Below are positions 25,476 through 34,652 of a stretch of 52,154 nucleotides of DNA, piece after piece. The stretch spans positions 1-52,154 of the forward strand of contig CAZKWE010000030.1 in the NCBI GenBank assembly GCA_964556545.1. Direction: 5' to 3'. Source of the DNA: JALSKU01 sp964556545 (GTDB lineage: Bacteria; Campylobacterota; Campylobacteria; Campylobacterales; JALSKU01). Within the stretch, counting starts at the first letter, position 1; every line of letters begins with the position of its first letter. The notes below the pieces were generated by a model that was not told the DNA's origin, searched no databases, and was given only the letters and a program-made list of their open reading frames with translations. A program made the translations under genes and the position numbers.

Positions 25476-25864
25476 GTATAGTTGCGATTGATATAGGATT
25501 AAAGCGTATAGGAATTGCCGTAACTTATGATAAAAAAGTGGTTTTACCCCAAAAACCCGTATTTCGAAAAAATAGAAACCAAGCCGCAAGAGATATTTTA
25601 AATATTTTAAAAGAAAAAGAGGCTGATATATTGATAGTGGGTATTCCGCAGGGAGGAAGTAGTGAAAATGAAATGCAAAGGAGAGTAAATCATTTTGTAA
25701 ATTTGATTGATTTTGACGGTCAAATATACTTTCAGAATGAATACGGCTCAAGCACTGAAGCAAAAGAACTTTTAAAAGGTGAAATAAAGATAAAAAGAGA
25801 TGGGAGAGTAGATAGCCTGTCGGCATCTTTAATACTGAAAAGATGGCTAAACTTGCCAATATAA
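25472..25864 (+). CDS. ruvX: RuvX/YqgF family RNase H-fold protein
   Basis: A 130-residue RNase H-like protein, beginning VAIDIGLKRIGIAVT, with ILIVGIPQG, a conserved NEYGSSTEAKELL segment and the C-terminal RVDSLSASLILKRWL. Family members act in 16S rRNA 5' end maturation and as Holliday-junction resolvases. The ATGA overlap with dprA couples the two; this pairing is common in Campylobacterota. Confidence 0.92.
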   Translation: MSIVAIDIGLKRIGIAVTYDKKVVLPQKPVFRKNRNQAARDILNILKEKEADILIVGIPQGGSSENEMQRRVNHFVNLIDFDGQIYFQNEYGSSTEAKELLKGEIKIKRDGRVDSLSASLILKRWLNLPI

Positions 25865-25921
25865 TTACTGCAAAGAGTATCAATTTGTTTTTAATATTTG
25901 TATAATGTTTAAGTTGATAAA

Positions 25922-25952
25922 TTCACAATGTTCACAATATATATGATATAAT
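25922..25952 (+). promoter_or_regulatory. mscS promoter with tandem repeats
   Basis: TGATATAAT, an extended -10 (hexamer 25947-25952), lies about 25 bases before the start. Directly upstream, TTCACAATG (25922-25930) and TTCACAATA (25931-25939) form an abutting 9-bp direct repeat, possibly an activator site. Confidence 0.5.
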
Positions 25953-25976
25953 TTTTACAAATCTTAAGGAGTTAAA

Positions 25977-26780
25977 ATGGATTTCAATTTTGATGTAATC
26001 TTGGGATATATAAGTGTTTACGGCTTAAGAGTTATAGGCTCAATACTTATATTTTACATAGGTAAAAAAATATCCTCATGGCTTACAAATTTTTCAAAAA
26101 AAGCTATGCAAAAAGCCAAGATGGATGAAACTATTGTAAAATTTTTAGCAAATGTCATATATGGAGGTTTACTGCTTTTTATCATACTTGCTGCTTTAAG
26201 CAATCTTGGAGTAAATACTACTTCATTTATTGCTGTACTTGGTGCGGCAGGTTTGGCTGTAGGTTTGGCATTTCAGGCTACATTTTCCAATATCGGAGCC
26301 GGAGTTCTTTTGATATTTTTCAGACCTTTCGGAGTAGGTGATTTTATACAAGCTGCTGGTGAAAGCGGAGTAGTAGAAGAGATCAATCTTTTTAGTGTGC
26401 TTTTAAAAACCGGGGACAATAAGCAAATTATAGTACCGAATTCAGCAATTATCGGGGGAAATATTACGAATTTTTCCGTCAAAGATACAAGAAGAGTAGA
26501 TTTTACTTTCGGTATAGGTTATGATGATGATCTTAAGTTGGCAAAAAGCACCTTGGAAGATATAGTCAAATCAGATGAAAGGGTTTTAAAAGATCCCGCA
26601 CCATTTGTTGCTGTTAGCGAATTGGCTGATAGTAGTGTAAATTTCACAGTAAGAGTCTGGGTTAAAAGCGGTGATTACTGGGGAGTTTATTTTGATACTT
26701 TGGAGAAAGTAAAACTTATTTTTGATGAGAAAGGCATCTCTATACCGTATCCACAGCTTGATATTCATCAAGACAAATAA
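25977..26780 (+). CDS. mscS: Small mechanosensitive channel MscS
   Basis: A 267-residue channel that releases solutes on hypo-osmotic shock. The N-terminal membrane part has three helices; the pore helix block GAAGLAVGLAFQATFSNIGAGVLLIFFRP is textbook MscS (glycine/alanine-lined TM3). The cytoplasmic beta domain (GDNKQIIVPNSAIIGGNITNFS) and the alpha-beta end (about 180-265) follow. The ribosome site is AAGGAG. Length is normal for the minimal form. Confidence 0.94.
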   Translation: MDFNFDVILGYISVYGLRVIGSILIFYIGKKISSWLTNFSKKAMQKAKMDETIVKFLANVIYGGLLLFIILAALSNLGVNTTSFIAVLGAAGLAVGLAFQATFSNIGAGVLLIFFRPFGVGDFIQAAGESGVVEEINLFSVLLKTGDNKQIIVPNSAIIGGNITNFSVKDTRRVDFTFGIGYDDDLKLAKSTLEDIVKSDERVLKDPAPFVAVSELADSSVNFTVRVWVKSGDYWGVYFDTLEKVKLIFDEKGISIPYPQLDIHQDK

Positions 26781-26787
26781 TACAATA

Positions 26788-26809
26788 AACCGGGAAATTA
26801 CTCCCGGTT
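26788..26809. terminator. Bidirectional terminator between mscS and the ArsC-like gene
   Basis: AACCGGGA and TCCCGGTT (8 bp) flank AATTAC, with an A/T run on each side. The hairpin reaches ten bases into the last codons of the convergent ArsC-like gene. Confidence 0.65.
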
Positions 26810-27151
26810 AAATATTTGTCTGTATAATGCCTCATCAAATCCGACTAAAACTTGATCGTTATACTCTATAACAGGTCTTTTAATCAGCATATTTTCTTTT
26901 GTCAGCCATTCAATCTTTTCTTCATCATTCAAGTCTAATTCTTTAAGTTTCAATATCCTGTACTTTGTACCTCGATTGTTAAATAGTTTGTCTATAGAAG
27001 TTTTTTTAAGCCAATCTTCTATCTTTTTTCTATGTATATGTTCCTTTTTAAAATCAATAAAATCAAACTTTATATGATTGTCGTTTAAAAATTTGATAGC
27101 CTTTTTGACACTACCGCATGTTTTTATGCCGTAAACTTTTGTATTTGTCAT
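26798..27151 (-). CDS. ArsC/Spx-like thioredoxin-fold protein (YffB type)
   Basis: A 117-residue protein beginning TKVYGIKTCGSVKKAIKFL. It has one cysteine in the active-site position (CGSVKK), without the second cysteine of the CxxC found in true Spx. YffB/ArsC-like members mostly have a CDTxKKA motif here, and the FLxxxxxxFxFxDF and RPVIE segments are family features. The arsenate-reductase function is therefore doubtful; glutathione or other thiol chemistry is possible. It is 14 bp downstream of queA. Confidence 0.82.
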   Translation of the reverse strand: MTNTKVYGIKTCGSVKKAIKFLNDNHIKFDFIDFKKEHIHRKKIEDWLKKTSIDKLFNNRGTKYRILKLKELDLNDEEKIEWLTKENMLIKRPVIEYNDQVLVGFDEALYRQIFNRE

Positions 27152-27165
27152 ATTTTTTCTCCTTT

Positions 27166-28185
27166 TTACAGTATAAGCATAGCATCACCATAAGAAAAAA
27201 AACGGTATCTGTTTTTTATAGCAATATTATATACTTCTAAAGTTTTTTCTATGCCTATGAAGCTTGCAACTAGCATTAAAAGAGTTGACTTGGGAAGGTG
27301 AAAATTTGTAAGAAGATAATTTACTCTAAGCGGCGGATTTTTGGGATGTATAAAAATATCGGCATAAGATATACTCTTTTTCTCTCTTATGTAGTATTCT
27401 ACGGTTCTGGTTACGGTTGTGCCTACTGCAAGGATATCTTTTTTTGAATTTATAACATTTATGGTTTCTTTTGGTATGGAGTAAAATTCAGAGTGCATTT
27501 TGTGTTCGAGTATATTTTTTACTTCAACAGGTTTGAAAGTGCCGGCTCCTACATGAAGTGTTAAAAAATTCACATTATAATTTTTTTTCATTTTTTCAAA
27601 AAGTTTGTCGCTAAAATGCAGTGAAGCCGTTGGAGCGGCAACTGCTCCTATATGTTTGGCAAAAAGAGTTTGATAATTCTTTTCATCATCTTTTGTGTCA
27701 TCTCTTTTTATATACGGCGGTAACGGAATATGTCCGATTTGTTCGAGTATATTGTTTAATTCTTCAAAATTGAGAATTTTACCGTCTTTGTCAAATAATA
27801 CAATTCTTGTTCCGTCATCATTTAGTTTTTTAAGGGTTGCTTTTAGCCCGCTGTCAAAGAAGAGTTTAGTGCCTAATTTGACTTTTCCTCTTATGTAAAC
27901 TAAGAATTGATTGTTTTGCAAAGGAGAGTTTAGCAGAAGTTCAATTTTGCCACCGCTTTCTTTGCGGCCAAAAATTCTGGCTTTTATAACTTTTGTATTG
28001 TTCAATACAATACTGCACTCTTTTGGTATGTAGTTTAGTATGTTAAAAAATTTTTCGTGTATGACTTTATCATTTTTTCTATCGTATATTAGAAGCTTAC
28101 AGTGATCTTTCGGATTTGAAGGAGACGAAGCTATGAGACTTGAGGGTAATTCATAGTCGTAAGTATCTACACTTAAAGGATCCAA
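27166..28185 (-). CDS. queA: S-adenosylmethionine:tRNA ribosyltransferase-isomerase
   Basis: A 339-residue enzyme that moves the ribosyl group of SAM onto preQ1 in tRNA anticodons, toward queuosine. Family markers are YDYELPSSLIASSP at the start, VLNNTKVIKARIFGRK, the GHIPLPPYI segment with its YQTLFAK continuation, VAAPTASLHF, LHVGAGTFKPV and NFHLPKSTLLMLVASF. All are in order and the length is typical. It is nine bases after tatC in the tatB-tatC-queA operon. Confidence 0.96.
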   Translation of the reverse strand: MDPLSVDTYDYELPSSLIASSPSNPKDHCKLLIYDRKNDKVIHEKFFNILNYIPKECSIVLNNTKVIKARIFGRKESGGKIELLLNSPLQNNQFLVYIRGKVKLGTKLFFDSGLKATLKKLNDDGTRIVLFDKDGKILNFEELNNILEQIGHIPLPPYIKRDDTKDDEKNYQTLFAKHIGAVAAPTASLHFSDKLFEKMKKNYNVNFLTLHVGAGTFKPVEVKNILEHKMHSEFYSIPKETINVINSKKDILAVGTTVTRTVEYYIREKKSISYADIFIHPKNPPLRVNYLLTNFHLPKSTLLMLVASFIGIEKTLEVYNIAIKNRYRFFSYGDAMLIL

Positions 28186-28194
28186 TGGTTTTAA

Positions 28195-28977
28195 CTACTT
28201 TTTGTTTTCCAAGACTTCTTGAGCATCTTGTGAATCTTCTTCGTTTTCATCTTCACTCTCTTCGCCGGCTTTTTCCGGATTTACATATCTTGCAATAAGT
28301 ATAGAAAAACCGTATAAAAGTATAAGAGGTCCCGCCATTAAAAACTGTGTCAATACATCAGGAGGAGTTAAAAGTGCGGAAACAGCAAATATGATAACTA
28401 TGGCATATCTAAAAAAACCTACAAGAGTTTTATCTGTTACAAGTCCGATTTTTGCAAGAAAAAAAGTGATAACGGGTAGTTCAAAAGCTATGCCGAACCC
28501 AAAAAGAAGTTTGGTAAAAAAACCTACATATTCACCGATACTCGGAAGTGCCGTAAAAAGTTTTCCTCCGAAATTTACCAAAAAAGCAAATCCGAAAGGA
28601 ATAACAACAAAATAACAAAAAGCAGCACCCATCAAAAACATAATAGTTGCAAAAAATACAAACGGAAGTATCATCTTCTTTTCATTTTCATAAAGACCGG
28701 GAGATATAAAGAGCCATAATTGCCAAAAAATTATGGGCAAAGAGATGATAAAAGAAGCAAAGAAAGAGACTTTAAGAGCTGTAAAAAGAGGCTCTTGCAC
28801 TTTGGTAAAAATAATACTGCTGGTTGAAGGAAGAACTTCTTTAAGCGGGTGTATCATCCATGCCAGCAACGGTTCCCAAAAGTTAAAACATACAAAAAAC
28901 ATAACTATAATGGTTGCCAATGAGATGCCAAGTCTCAATCTAAGTTCGGCAATATGCGGTTTTAACTCTTCAAACAT
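28195..28977 (-). CDS. tatC: Sec-independent translocase protein TatC
   Basis: A 260-residue membrane protein with six predicted helices (first LGISLATIIVMFFVCFNF, last IVIIFAVSALLTPPDVLTQF region). TatC binds the twin-arginine signal; the conserved HIAELRLRL at the N-terminus and FLMGAAFCYFVVIPFGFAFL are present. The C-terminal tail is long, acidic and cytoplasmic (about 235-260). Its start overlaps tatB by eight bases. Confidence 0.95.
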   Translation of the reverse strand: MFEELKPHIAELRLRLGISLATIIVMFFVCFNFWEPLLAWMIHPLKEVLPSTSSIIFTKVQEPLFTALKVSFFASFIISLPIIFWQLWLFISPGLYENEKKMILPFVFFATIMFLMGAAFCYFVVIPFGFAFLVNFGGKLFTALPSIGEYVGFFTKLLFGFGIAFELPVITFFLAKIGLVTDKTLVGFFRYAIVIIFAVSALLTPPDVLTQFLMAGPLILLYGFSILIARYVNPEKAGEESEDENEEDSQDAQEVLENKK

Positions 28978-29407
28978 TATTTTTATCCTCAGTTTCAGTT
29001 TTGTTTTCTACTTTTTTCGTATCATTTTCACTCTTTTTTTTCTCTTTTTTTGGAAATGTTTTACTGTCATCTTTTGTTGAAGTTACTGCTTTTTCCACAC
29101 TTTCTTTAAAAGTTTTATTTATATCGCCGGCAGAATTTTTTATCTCTTCAAATTCATCCATGTAAACCGAGTGTTTGACACTATTGGTTGTTTCGTGTAG
29201 TTTTTTCTTGTATTCAAGGGCTTCTTTTTTGAGTTCTTCAATTTTAAGTTCTTGGTCTATGCTCTCTTTAGCCTCATTGATAGTCTTTTTAAAAGCATTG
29301 AAAAATTTTGCTATCTTCACCATAGCCTCAGGAAGCTTTTCCGGACCTAAAAAAATGATACCGATCACCAAAATGATCATTATCTCTGAAAAACCCATTC
29401 CAAACAT
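28970..29407 (-). CDS. tatB: Twin-arginine translocase subunit TatB
   Basis: A 145-residue protein. The N-terminal helix MGFSEIMIILVIGIIFLGPE, the FLGPEKLP hinge and the amphipathic helix (about 25-50) are Tat features. A long charged tail of Lys, Glu and Thr follows, as in TatB; TatA is shorter. No tatA is in the window, so it must lie elsewhere. Together with tatC it exports folded redox proteins to the periplasm. Confidence 0.9.
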   Translation of the reverse strand: MFGMGFSEIMIILVIGIIFLGPEKLPEAMVKIAKFFNAFKKTINEAKESIDQELKIEELKKEALEYKKKLHETTNSVKHSVYMDEFEEIKNSAGDINKTFKESVEKAVTSTKDDSKTFPKKEKKKSENDTKKVENKTETEDKNNV

Positions 29408-29461
29408 TTATCAGCACCTACTTTATTATTTTTTTAAGGCCTTATTCTATCTAAAATATAA

Positions 29462-30517
29462 TTAGTCCAAGATAAATAGTGCTATCTCGTCACTAAGTAG
29501 ATAATCGGTATTGAAAACTTTTCCATCTTTTTGTATAACTTTGTTTTCTTTTGCAAGCAGATCCACTTTATTTTTTTCCGTATTGTTCAATATCTCTTTG
29601 TCAAATCCGACATATGACCTAAGACCTAAAAAAACTTTTTCTTCTTTAATTTGATTTTTTGTTAAAGTTTCTTGTTTGAATTGCAAAGGAGTTCGTATAT
29701 ATTTTTGTATATTTTTAGAAGGATAGTATCTTTTGTCCGTTTTGTATCCAACTGCACCGGCTCCTATGCCTATATAGTCATAATGTTTCCAGTATCCCGT
29801 ATTGTGTCTGCATATATATTTTCCAAAGTTTGATACTTCATATCTTGGAAAACCCGCATTTTCTATAGTTTCATAAAACCATTTTTGCATTCGTATATCA
29901 TCTTTTATCCGCTCTTTCTCATAAAAGAATTTTGTGCCTTTTTCGATAGAAAGAGAGTAAGAGCTTATATGATTTACAGGTAAATTCATAGCAGTTTCAA
30001 TATCATACCCAAGCAGTTTTTTATTATCAATCAAAGTATCATGTATCAAATCCAAAGAAATATTTTTTATACCGGCAAAATATGCATTTTCTATGGCTTT
30101 TATGGCATTTTTTGAAGTATGATTTCTACCAAGATATTTAAGTTTTTTATTGTCAAAACTCTGTACGCCAAAACTTATCCTGTTTACTCCAAGTTGCTTC
30201 ATTTCTCCAATCCATTGGGCAGATGCACTATTTGGATTGGCTTCGACAGTAATTTCCGCATCACTGTTCAAATAAGGATAAATTTTTTTAAAAAAAGATT
30301 CATAAAGTTCGGGGTTTACGGTAGAGGGGGTTCCTCCGCCAATAAAAACGGAAGTAATATCTTTTTCTTTTAAATTAAATCTGTTTATCTCAAAATCTGT
30401 CTGTTTTGCAACAGCATTCATATAAGATCGGCGCAAATCAAACTTGTCAACATAAGAATTAAAAGAGCAGTAAAAGCACTTGCTGTCACAAAAAGGTATA
30501 TGCAAATAAAGTAACAA
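29462..30517 (-). CDS. hemW: HemW-type radical SAM protein
   Basis: A 351-residue protein. It has the radical-SAM CxxxCxxC (PFCDSKCFYC) and the HemW mark RHNTGYWKH, distinguishing HemW from HemN; HemW is thought to deliver heme and is not a coproporphyrinogen oxidase. A longer frame extends upstream, but TTG at 30517-30515 has AAGG six bases before it and gives the family's LLYLHIPFC start. It is divergent from rppH. Confidence 0.9.
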   Translation of the reverse strand: MLLYLHIPFCDSKCFYCSFNSYVDKFDLRRSYMNAVAKQTDFEINRFNLKEKDITSVFIGGGTPSTVNPELYESFFKKIYPYLNSDAEITVEANPNSASAQWIGEMKQLGVNRISFGVQSFDNKKLKYLGRNHTSKNAIKAIENAYFAGIKNISLDLIHDTLIDNKKLLGYDIETAMNLPVNHISSYSLSIEKGTKFFYEKERIKDDIRMQKWFYETIENAGFPRYEVSNFGKYICRHNTGYWKHYDYIGIGAGAVGYKTDKRYYPSKNIQKYIRTPLQFKQETLTKNQIKEEKVFLGLRSYVGFDKEILNNTEKNKVDLLAKENKVIQKDGKVFNTDYLLSDEIALFILD

Positions 30518-30570
30518 ATAAAACCTTAATAGTAATTTTGATAAAATTCTATCAAAAAATAAGTAAAACA

Positions 30571-31044
30571 ATGGAAAAAAAAGAGAAAAAATACAGACCT
30601 AATGTTGCGGCAGTTATATTATCATCAAAATACCCTTTGAAAAATGAGATATTTGTTGCGAAAAGAAATGATATAAAAGATAGTTGGCAATTTCCACAAG
30701 GCGGTATAGACGATGGAGAAACTCCGAAAGAAGCACTCTTTAGAGAACTTAAAGAGGAAATAGGAACTGACAAACTTGAAATAATTGCAGAATATCCAAA
30801 ATGGGTCAGTTATGATTTTCCAAATATAATTGCAAAAAAAATGTATCCGTATGACGGTCAAATACAAAAGTATTTTTTAGTTAGATTAAAACCAAAAGCA
30901 AAAATAGATTTAAAGACTAAGCATCCGGAATTTGATGATTATAAATTTGTTAAAATTGAGGATATATTCAAATTTGTTACATATTTCAAAAGACCCGTAT
31001 ATAAAGAGGTTCTTAAATATTTTAAAAAAGAGGGATATTTATAA
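30571..31044 (+). CDS. rppH: RNA pyrophosphohydrolase RppH
   Basis: A 157-residue Nudix hydrolase that removes pyrophosphate from mRNA 5' ends and so starts decay. The Nudix box is GGIDDGETPKEALFRELKEE, matching GX5EX7REUXEEXGU. It opens EKKYRPNVAAVILS, the normal start of the Campylobacter NudH-type protein; a further upstream TTG (30538) is less likely. It stands three bases before lysC. Confidence 0.93.
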   Translation: MEKKEKKYRPNVAAVILSSKYPLKNEIFVAKRNDIKDSWQFPQGGIDDGETPKEALFRELKEEIGTDKLEIIAEYPKWVSYDFPNIIAKKMYPYDGQIQKYFLVRLKPKAKIDLKTKHPEFDDYKFVKIEDIFKFVTYFKRPVYKEVLKYFKKEGYL

Positions 31045-31047
31045 ACA

Positions 31048-32250
31048 ATGTTAATAGTTCAAAAATATGGCGGCACAAGTGTCGGTGATTTGGAAAGAAT
31101 TGAAAATGTTGCCAAAAGAGTAGCAAAAGCAAAAGATGCCGGGAATGATGTAGTAGTTGTGGTTTCAGCTATGAGCGGCGAGACAAATAAGCTAATAGAA
31201 TATGCAAAATATTTTAGCAACAATCCGCCAAGACGGGAAATGGATCTGCTTTTAAGTTCAGGTGAAAGAGTAACAAGTTCACTTCTTAGTATCGCTTTGG
31301 ATGCTATGGGGTATAATTCTACGGCACTTACCGGCAGACAAGCCGGAATTTATACCGATAATTTGCATACAACCGCAAGGATTGATTCGATTGACGCATC
31401 CAAAATAAGAGAGCATCTTGACAATGACGAGATAGTCGTAGTGGCAGGTTTTCAAGGCATTACCAGCAATGGAGAAGTTTCAACTTTGGGTCGTGGAGGA
31501 AGTGATCTGAGTGCTGTGGCGATAGCCGGGGCACTGAAAGCTGATCTTTGTGAAATATATACGGATGTTGACGGAGTGTATACAACTGATCCCAGGATTG
31601 ATCCGAAAGCTAAAAAACTTGATGTTATCAGTTATGATGAAATGCTTGAACTTGCAAGTCTGGGGGCAAAAGTTTTGCAAAACAGATCGGTTGAACTTGC
31701 AAAAAAACTTGATGTGACATTGGTGACAAGAAGCAGTTTTAATGAAAATGAAGGAACACTTATAACAAAGGAAGAGAATATTATGGAAAAACCACTTGTA
31801 AGCGGAATTGCACTTGATAAAAACCAGGCAAGAGTAACTTTAAGAGGAGTGCGGGATGAGCCGGGTATCGCAGCTAAAATTTTTAACAGGCTTGCCAAAG
31901 AAAATATAAATGTTGATATGATTATTCAAAATGTCGGACTTGACGGAGTAACAAATCTTGGTTTTACCGTTCCTGAAAATGAACTTGGTGAAGCAAAAAG
32001 AGTAATGAATAAATTAAATGCTTCTGAATTTTTGGAATTTGATCCAAATATTGTCAAAGTTTCCGTTGTGGGAGTCGGTATGCAATCCCACAGTGGAGTG
32101 GCAAGCAAGGCTTTTGATACTTTGGCAAAAGAAAATATAAATATACAAATGATAAGCACAAGCGAGATAAAAGTTTCTATGGTAATAGATGAAAAATATG
32201 GCGAATTAGCCGTTAGAGCTTTGCATAGTGCATACAATCTGGATAAATAA
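31048..32250 (+). CDS. lysC: Aspartate kinase
   Basis: A 400-residue kinase of aspartate, first step to lysine, threonine and methionine. The kinase domain (about 1-245) begins VQKYGGTSVG, with SSGERVTSSLLSIAL and GRGGSDLSAVAIAGAL. Two ACT domains follow (about 260-400), as in the feedback-regulated short type. Its stop overlaps the hobA start by one base (TAATG). Confidence 0.96.
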   Translation: MLIVQKYGGTSVGDLERIENVAKRVAKAKDAGNDVVVVVSAMSGETNKLIEYAKYFSNNPPRREMDLLLSSGERVTSSLLSIALDAMGYNSTALTGRQAGIYTDNLHTTARIDSIDASKIREHLDNDEIVVVAGFQGITSNGEVSTLGRGGSDLSAVAIAGALKADLCEIYTDVDGVYTTDPRIDPKAKKLDVISYDEMLELASLGAKVLQNRSVELAKKLDVTLVTRSSFNENEGTLITKEENIMEKPLVSGIALDKNQARVTLRGVRDEPGIAAKIFNRLAKENINVDMIIQNVGLDGVTNLGFTVPENELGEAKRVMNKLNASEFLEFDPNIVKVSVVGVGMQSHSGVASKAFDTLAKENINIQMISTSEIKVSMVIDEKYGELAVRALHSAYNLDK

Positions 32251-32804
32251 TGCAAAAATTTCTCCAATGGACACTTGAAACTATAAGAAGTGATGAATCT
32301 TTGATGAGCTGGATGGAAGAGAAGAGATTTGAATGGGTACCTCTTGTTTCATCTGCTCTTAAAAGTATTTTAATGGGCCATACTTTTATCATTTTGACTG
32401 ATAAAAAACGAGAATGGTTTGGCAAATATCTTTCTCAAAGCATAAACAGTTTTGAGAAAAACAGACCGCTTCTTCCCATAGTTACGCTTGAAGAGCTTTG
32501 TATCAATTTGGATGAGGCAAATTCAAAAGAAAAGATTGCAATGATTGAAGATGTACTTTCAATCTCTTTTCCAAACGGATATATATTTTTTTATATCGGA
32601 GAGAGCGATTCTCCAAGAGCAAAGATAGTCAAGCATGCACAAAGAAGTTTTTTGTGGGTTATGGATGAACAGTTGCAAAACAGTTTTTATCTTAATTCCA
32701 ATGATGATCTTTTAAATATAAAGTTAATACAGCTTGCAAGATTGTTTGACAAAAGTATAGACGCTGTTTTGTTTAACGAGATAACAATGGAAGATTTGGG
32801 GTAA
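32250..32804 (+). CDS. hobA: DnaA initiator-associating protein HobA
   Basis: A 184-residue protein found only in Campylobacterota. HobA is a SIS-like tetramer that binds DnaA domain I and promotes its assembly at oriC, doing the job of DiaA. The sequence begins MQKFLQWTLETIRSDESLMSWMEE-like (WTLETIRSDESLMSWMEEKR), and includes WVPLVSSALKSILMGHTFI. Its position between lysC and holB is a good phylum-level syntenic marker. Confidence 0.92.
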   Translation: MQKFLQWTLETIRSDESLMSWMEEKRFEWVPLVSSALKSILMGHTFIILTDKKREWFGKYLSQSINSFEKNRPLLPIVTLEELCINLDEANSKEKIAMIEDVLSISFPNGYIFFYIGESDSPRAKIVKHAQRSFLWVMDEQLQNSFYLNSNDDLLNIKLIQLARLFDKSIDAVLFNEITMEDLG

Positions 32805-32806
32805 AA

Positions 32807-33421
32807 TTGACAATTAAATCAAACACGATAATTATCGGAGATGATTTGCAGAGTATAAAAGAGAGTCTGCTTGCCGATATAGATAAAAGATTTGTAAAAA
32901 TTTTTGAAAAAGATGATTTTTTACTTGAAGATGCCAAAGATGTTACAAAAGAAGCATATATAAAAGAGGAAAGAGATAAATTTATCATTATTGTAGCCAA
33001 AAGTTTCAATACATATGCTCAAAATTCACTTTTAAAAATACTTGAAGAGTCTCCTTCAAATATTATATTTGTTATCATATCAAACTCCAAATCAAATTTC
33101 TTACCGACTATCAGGTCAAGACTTCCTGTCATAAATATGAAAAAATCAAAAAAATCAAGAAATGTAGATATAAATCTCTCTAAAATGAGTTTGAAAGATA
33201 TATTTGAATTCGTAAAAGCCAATCAAAGAGTTTCCAAAACACAATTGAAAGAGTTATTGCAGGATATATTTTATGAGTCAATCCATAAATATTATATGAA
33301 GTTCAGCGAAGATGAATTAAAAATTTTTGAGAATTCTTTAAAACTTGCCGAGCTAAATACAAAAGCAACTTTTCTTTTAAATCTAATACTAATAACCATA
33401 CTTGATAGAAAATACAGATAA
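32807..33421 (+). CDS. holB: DNA polymerase III delta-prime-like subunit
   Basis: A 204-residue clamp-loader protein; short compared with the usual 300. It contains the block FNTYAQNSLLKILEESPS and IIFVIISNSKSNFLPTIRSR typical of HolB. No Walker A is visible, in line with delta-prime not needing ATP. A TTG start two bases after hobA is used. Truncated delta-prime proteins like this occur in Helicobacter and relatives. Confidence 0.87.
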   Translation: MTIKSNTIIIGDDLQSIKESLLADIDKRFVKIFEKDDFLLEDAKDVTKEAYIKEERDKFIIIVAKSFNTYAQNSLLKILEESPSNIIFVIISNSKSNFLPTIRSRLPVINMKKSKKSRNVDINLSKMSLKDIFEFVKANQRVSKTQLKELLQDIFYESIHKYYMKFSEDELKIFENSLKLAELNTKATFLLNLILITILDRKYR

Positions 33422-33448
33422 AACTCACACAAAGATTAAGGAATTTGA

Positions 33449-34597
33449 ATGAAAATTATAAAATTATCCAATCAAATTGACAAAGAGAGTATTTTTGCAA
33501 AAATAGGCTCATCAAAAGAGGGTAATTCCATTTTGAAAGAAAAAATGGAGTTAAATTATATCTATCTTAAAGATATAAAAAATCCGGCTGCTCTTATCTT
33601 AAAACAGGATGCTCTTTCTGTGGGAGCTGATTTGGTGGTTCATAAAGATACAATACTTTGTAAAAATGAAAAATCAGATGCTTTGCTTGTGGCAACAAAT
33701 GCACATTTAAAACAGTTATCCAAAAAAGAATTATCTCAGCCTTTCGGACTTAAAGAGTTTGCAAAAAATATAATGTGCTATGCAAATCAAACAAAAAATC
33801 GCAAAGTGGAAATTGCAGGTGTAATAAATGCAAATGATGACAGTTTTTACAAAGGAAGCAGGTTTAAAGGCAAAGATGCCGTAATGCAGATAGAAACTAT
33901 GATAAATGACGGTGCTGATATTGTCGATATAGGCGGAGTTTCTTCGAGACCGGGCAGTGAAGCGGTAAGTGAAGAAGAGGAATTGAGGAGAATCCAACCC
34001 ATTATAGATGAAGTATACATATCAAAACTTTATGACAAAGCTCTTTTTTCACTTGATAGTTACTCTCCGAAGTGCCTTGAATATGCACTTGATAGAGGCT
34101 TTAAAATTGTAAATGACATAACTGCCTTATCAAATGACAAAGTAGCGAAAATAGCTTCAAAATATAATGCGAAAGTGGTATTGATGCATATGAAAGGAAC
34201 TCCGAAAGATATGCAAAAAAATCCATACTATGATGATATACTTTTGGAAATTTATACTTTTTTTAAGGAAAGAATTAAAAAAGCACAAGATTTTGGTATC
34301 AAGGATATAATTTTAGATGTCGGCATAGGTTTTGGCAAGAAATTGCAGCACAATCTTTTGCTTTTAAAAAATTTGGAATATTTCTTGTCTTTAGGATATC
34401 CTTTGTTGATAGGAGCAAGTAGAAAATCAATGATAGATATGATAATACCTTGCGAAATACATGAAAGACTGCCCGGAACATTGAGTTTGCATTTACAAGC
34501 AATAAAAAATGGAGCATCCATCATAAGATGCCATGATGTAAAAGAGCATTATCAAGCTTTGAAAGTATGGGAAGCTTTTGAAGAGGCATCTTATTGA
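33449..34597 (+). CDS. folP: Dihydropteroate synthase
   Basis: A 382-residue enzyme of folate synthesis, joining pterin and p-aminobenzoate; the target of sulfonamides. The TIM-barrel core (about 120-380) includes GVINANDDSFYKGSRF, ADIVDIGGVSSRPGSE, VVLMHMKGTPKDMQKNP and LIGASRKSMI. An N-terminal domain of about 115 residues precedes it, normal for Campylobacterota FolP. Here it closes the rppH-lysC-hobA-holB-folP cluster. Confidence 0.95.
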   Translation: MKIIKLSNQIDKESIFAKIGSSKEGNSILKEKMELNYIYLKDIKNPAALILKQDALSVGADLVVHKDTILCKNEKSDALLVATNAHLKQLSKKELSQPFGLKEFAKNIMCYANQTKNRKVEIAGVINANDDSFYKGSRFKGKDAVMQIETMINDGADIVDIGGVSSRPGSEAVSEEEELRRIQPIIDEVYISKLYDKALFSLDSYSPKCLEYALDRGFKIVNDITALSNDKVAKIASKYNAKVVLMHMKGTPKDMQKNPYYDDILLEIYTFFKERIKKAQDFGIKDIILDVGIGFGKKLQHNLLLLKNLEYFLSLGYPLLIGASRKSMIDMIIPCEIHERLPGTLSLHLQAIKNGASIIRCHDVKEHYQALKVWEAFEEASY

Positions 34598-34652
34598 GAG
34601 GCAATGTCTGTTAATTATTGTATTTGATGGTTTGATTTTGGAAAAAATCGAG

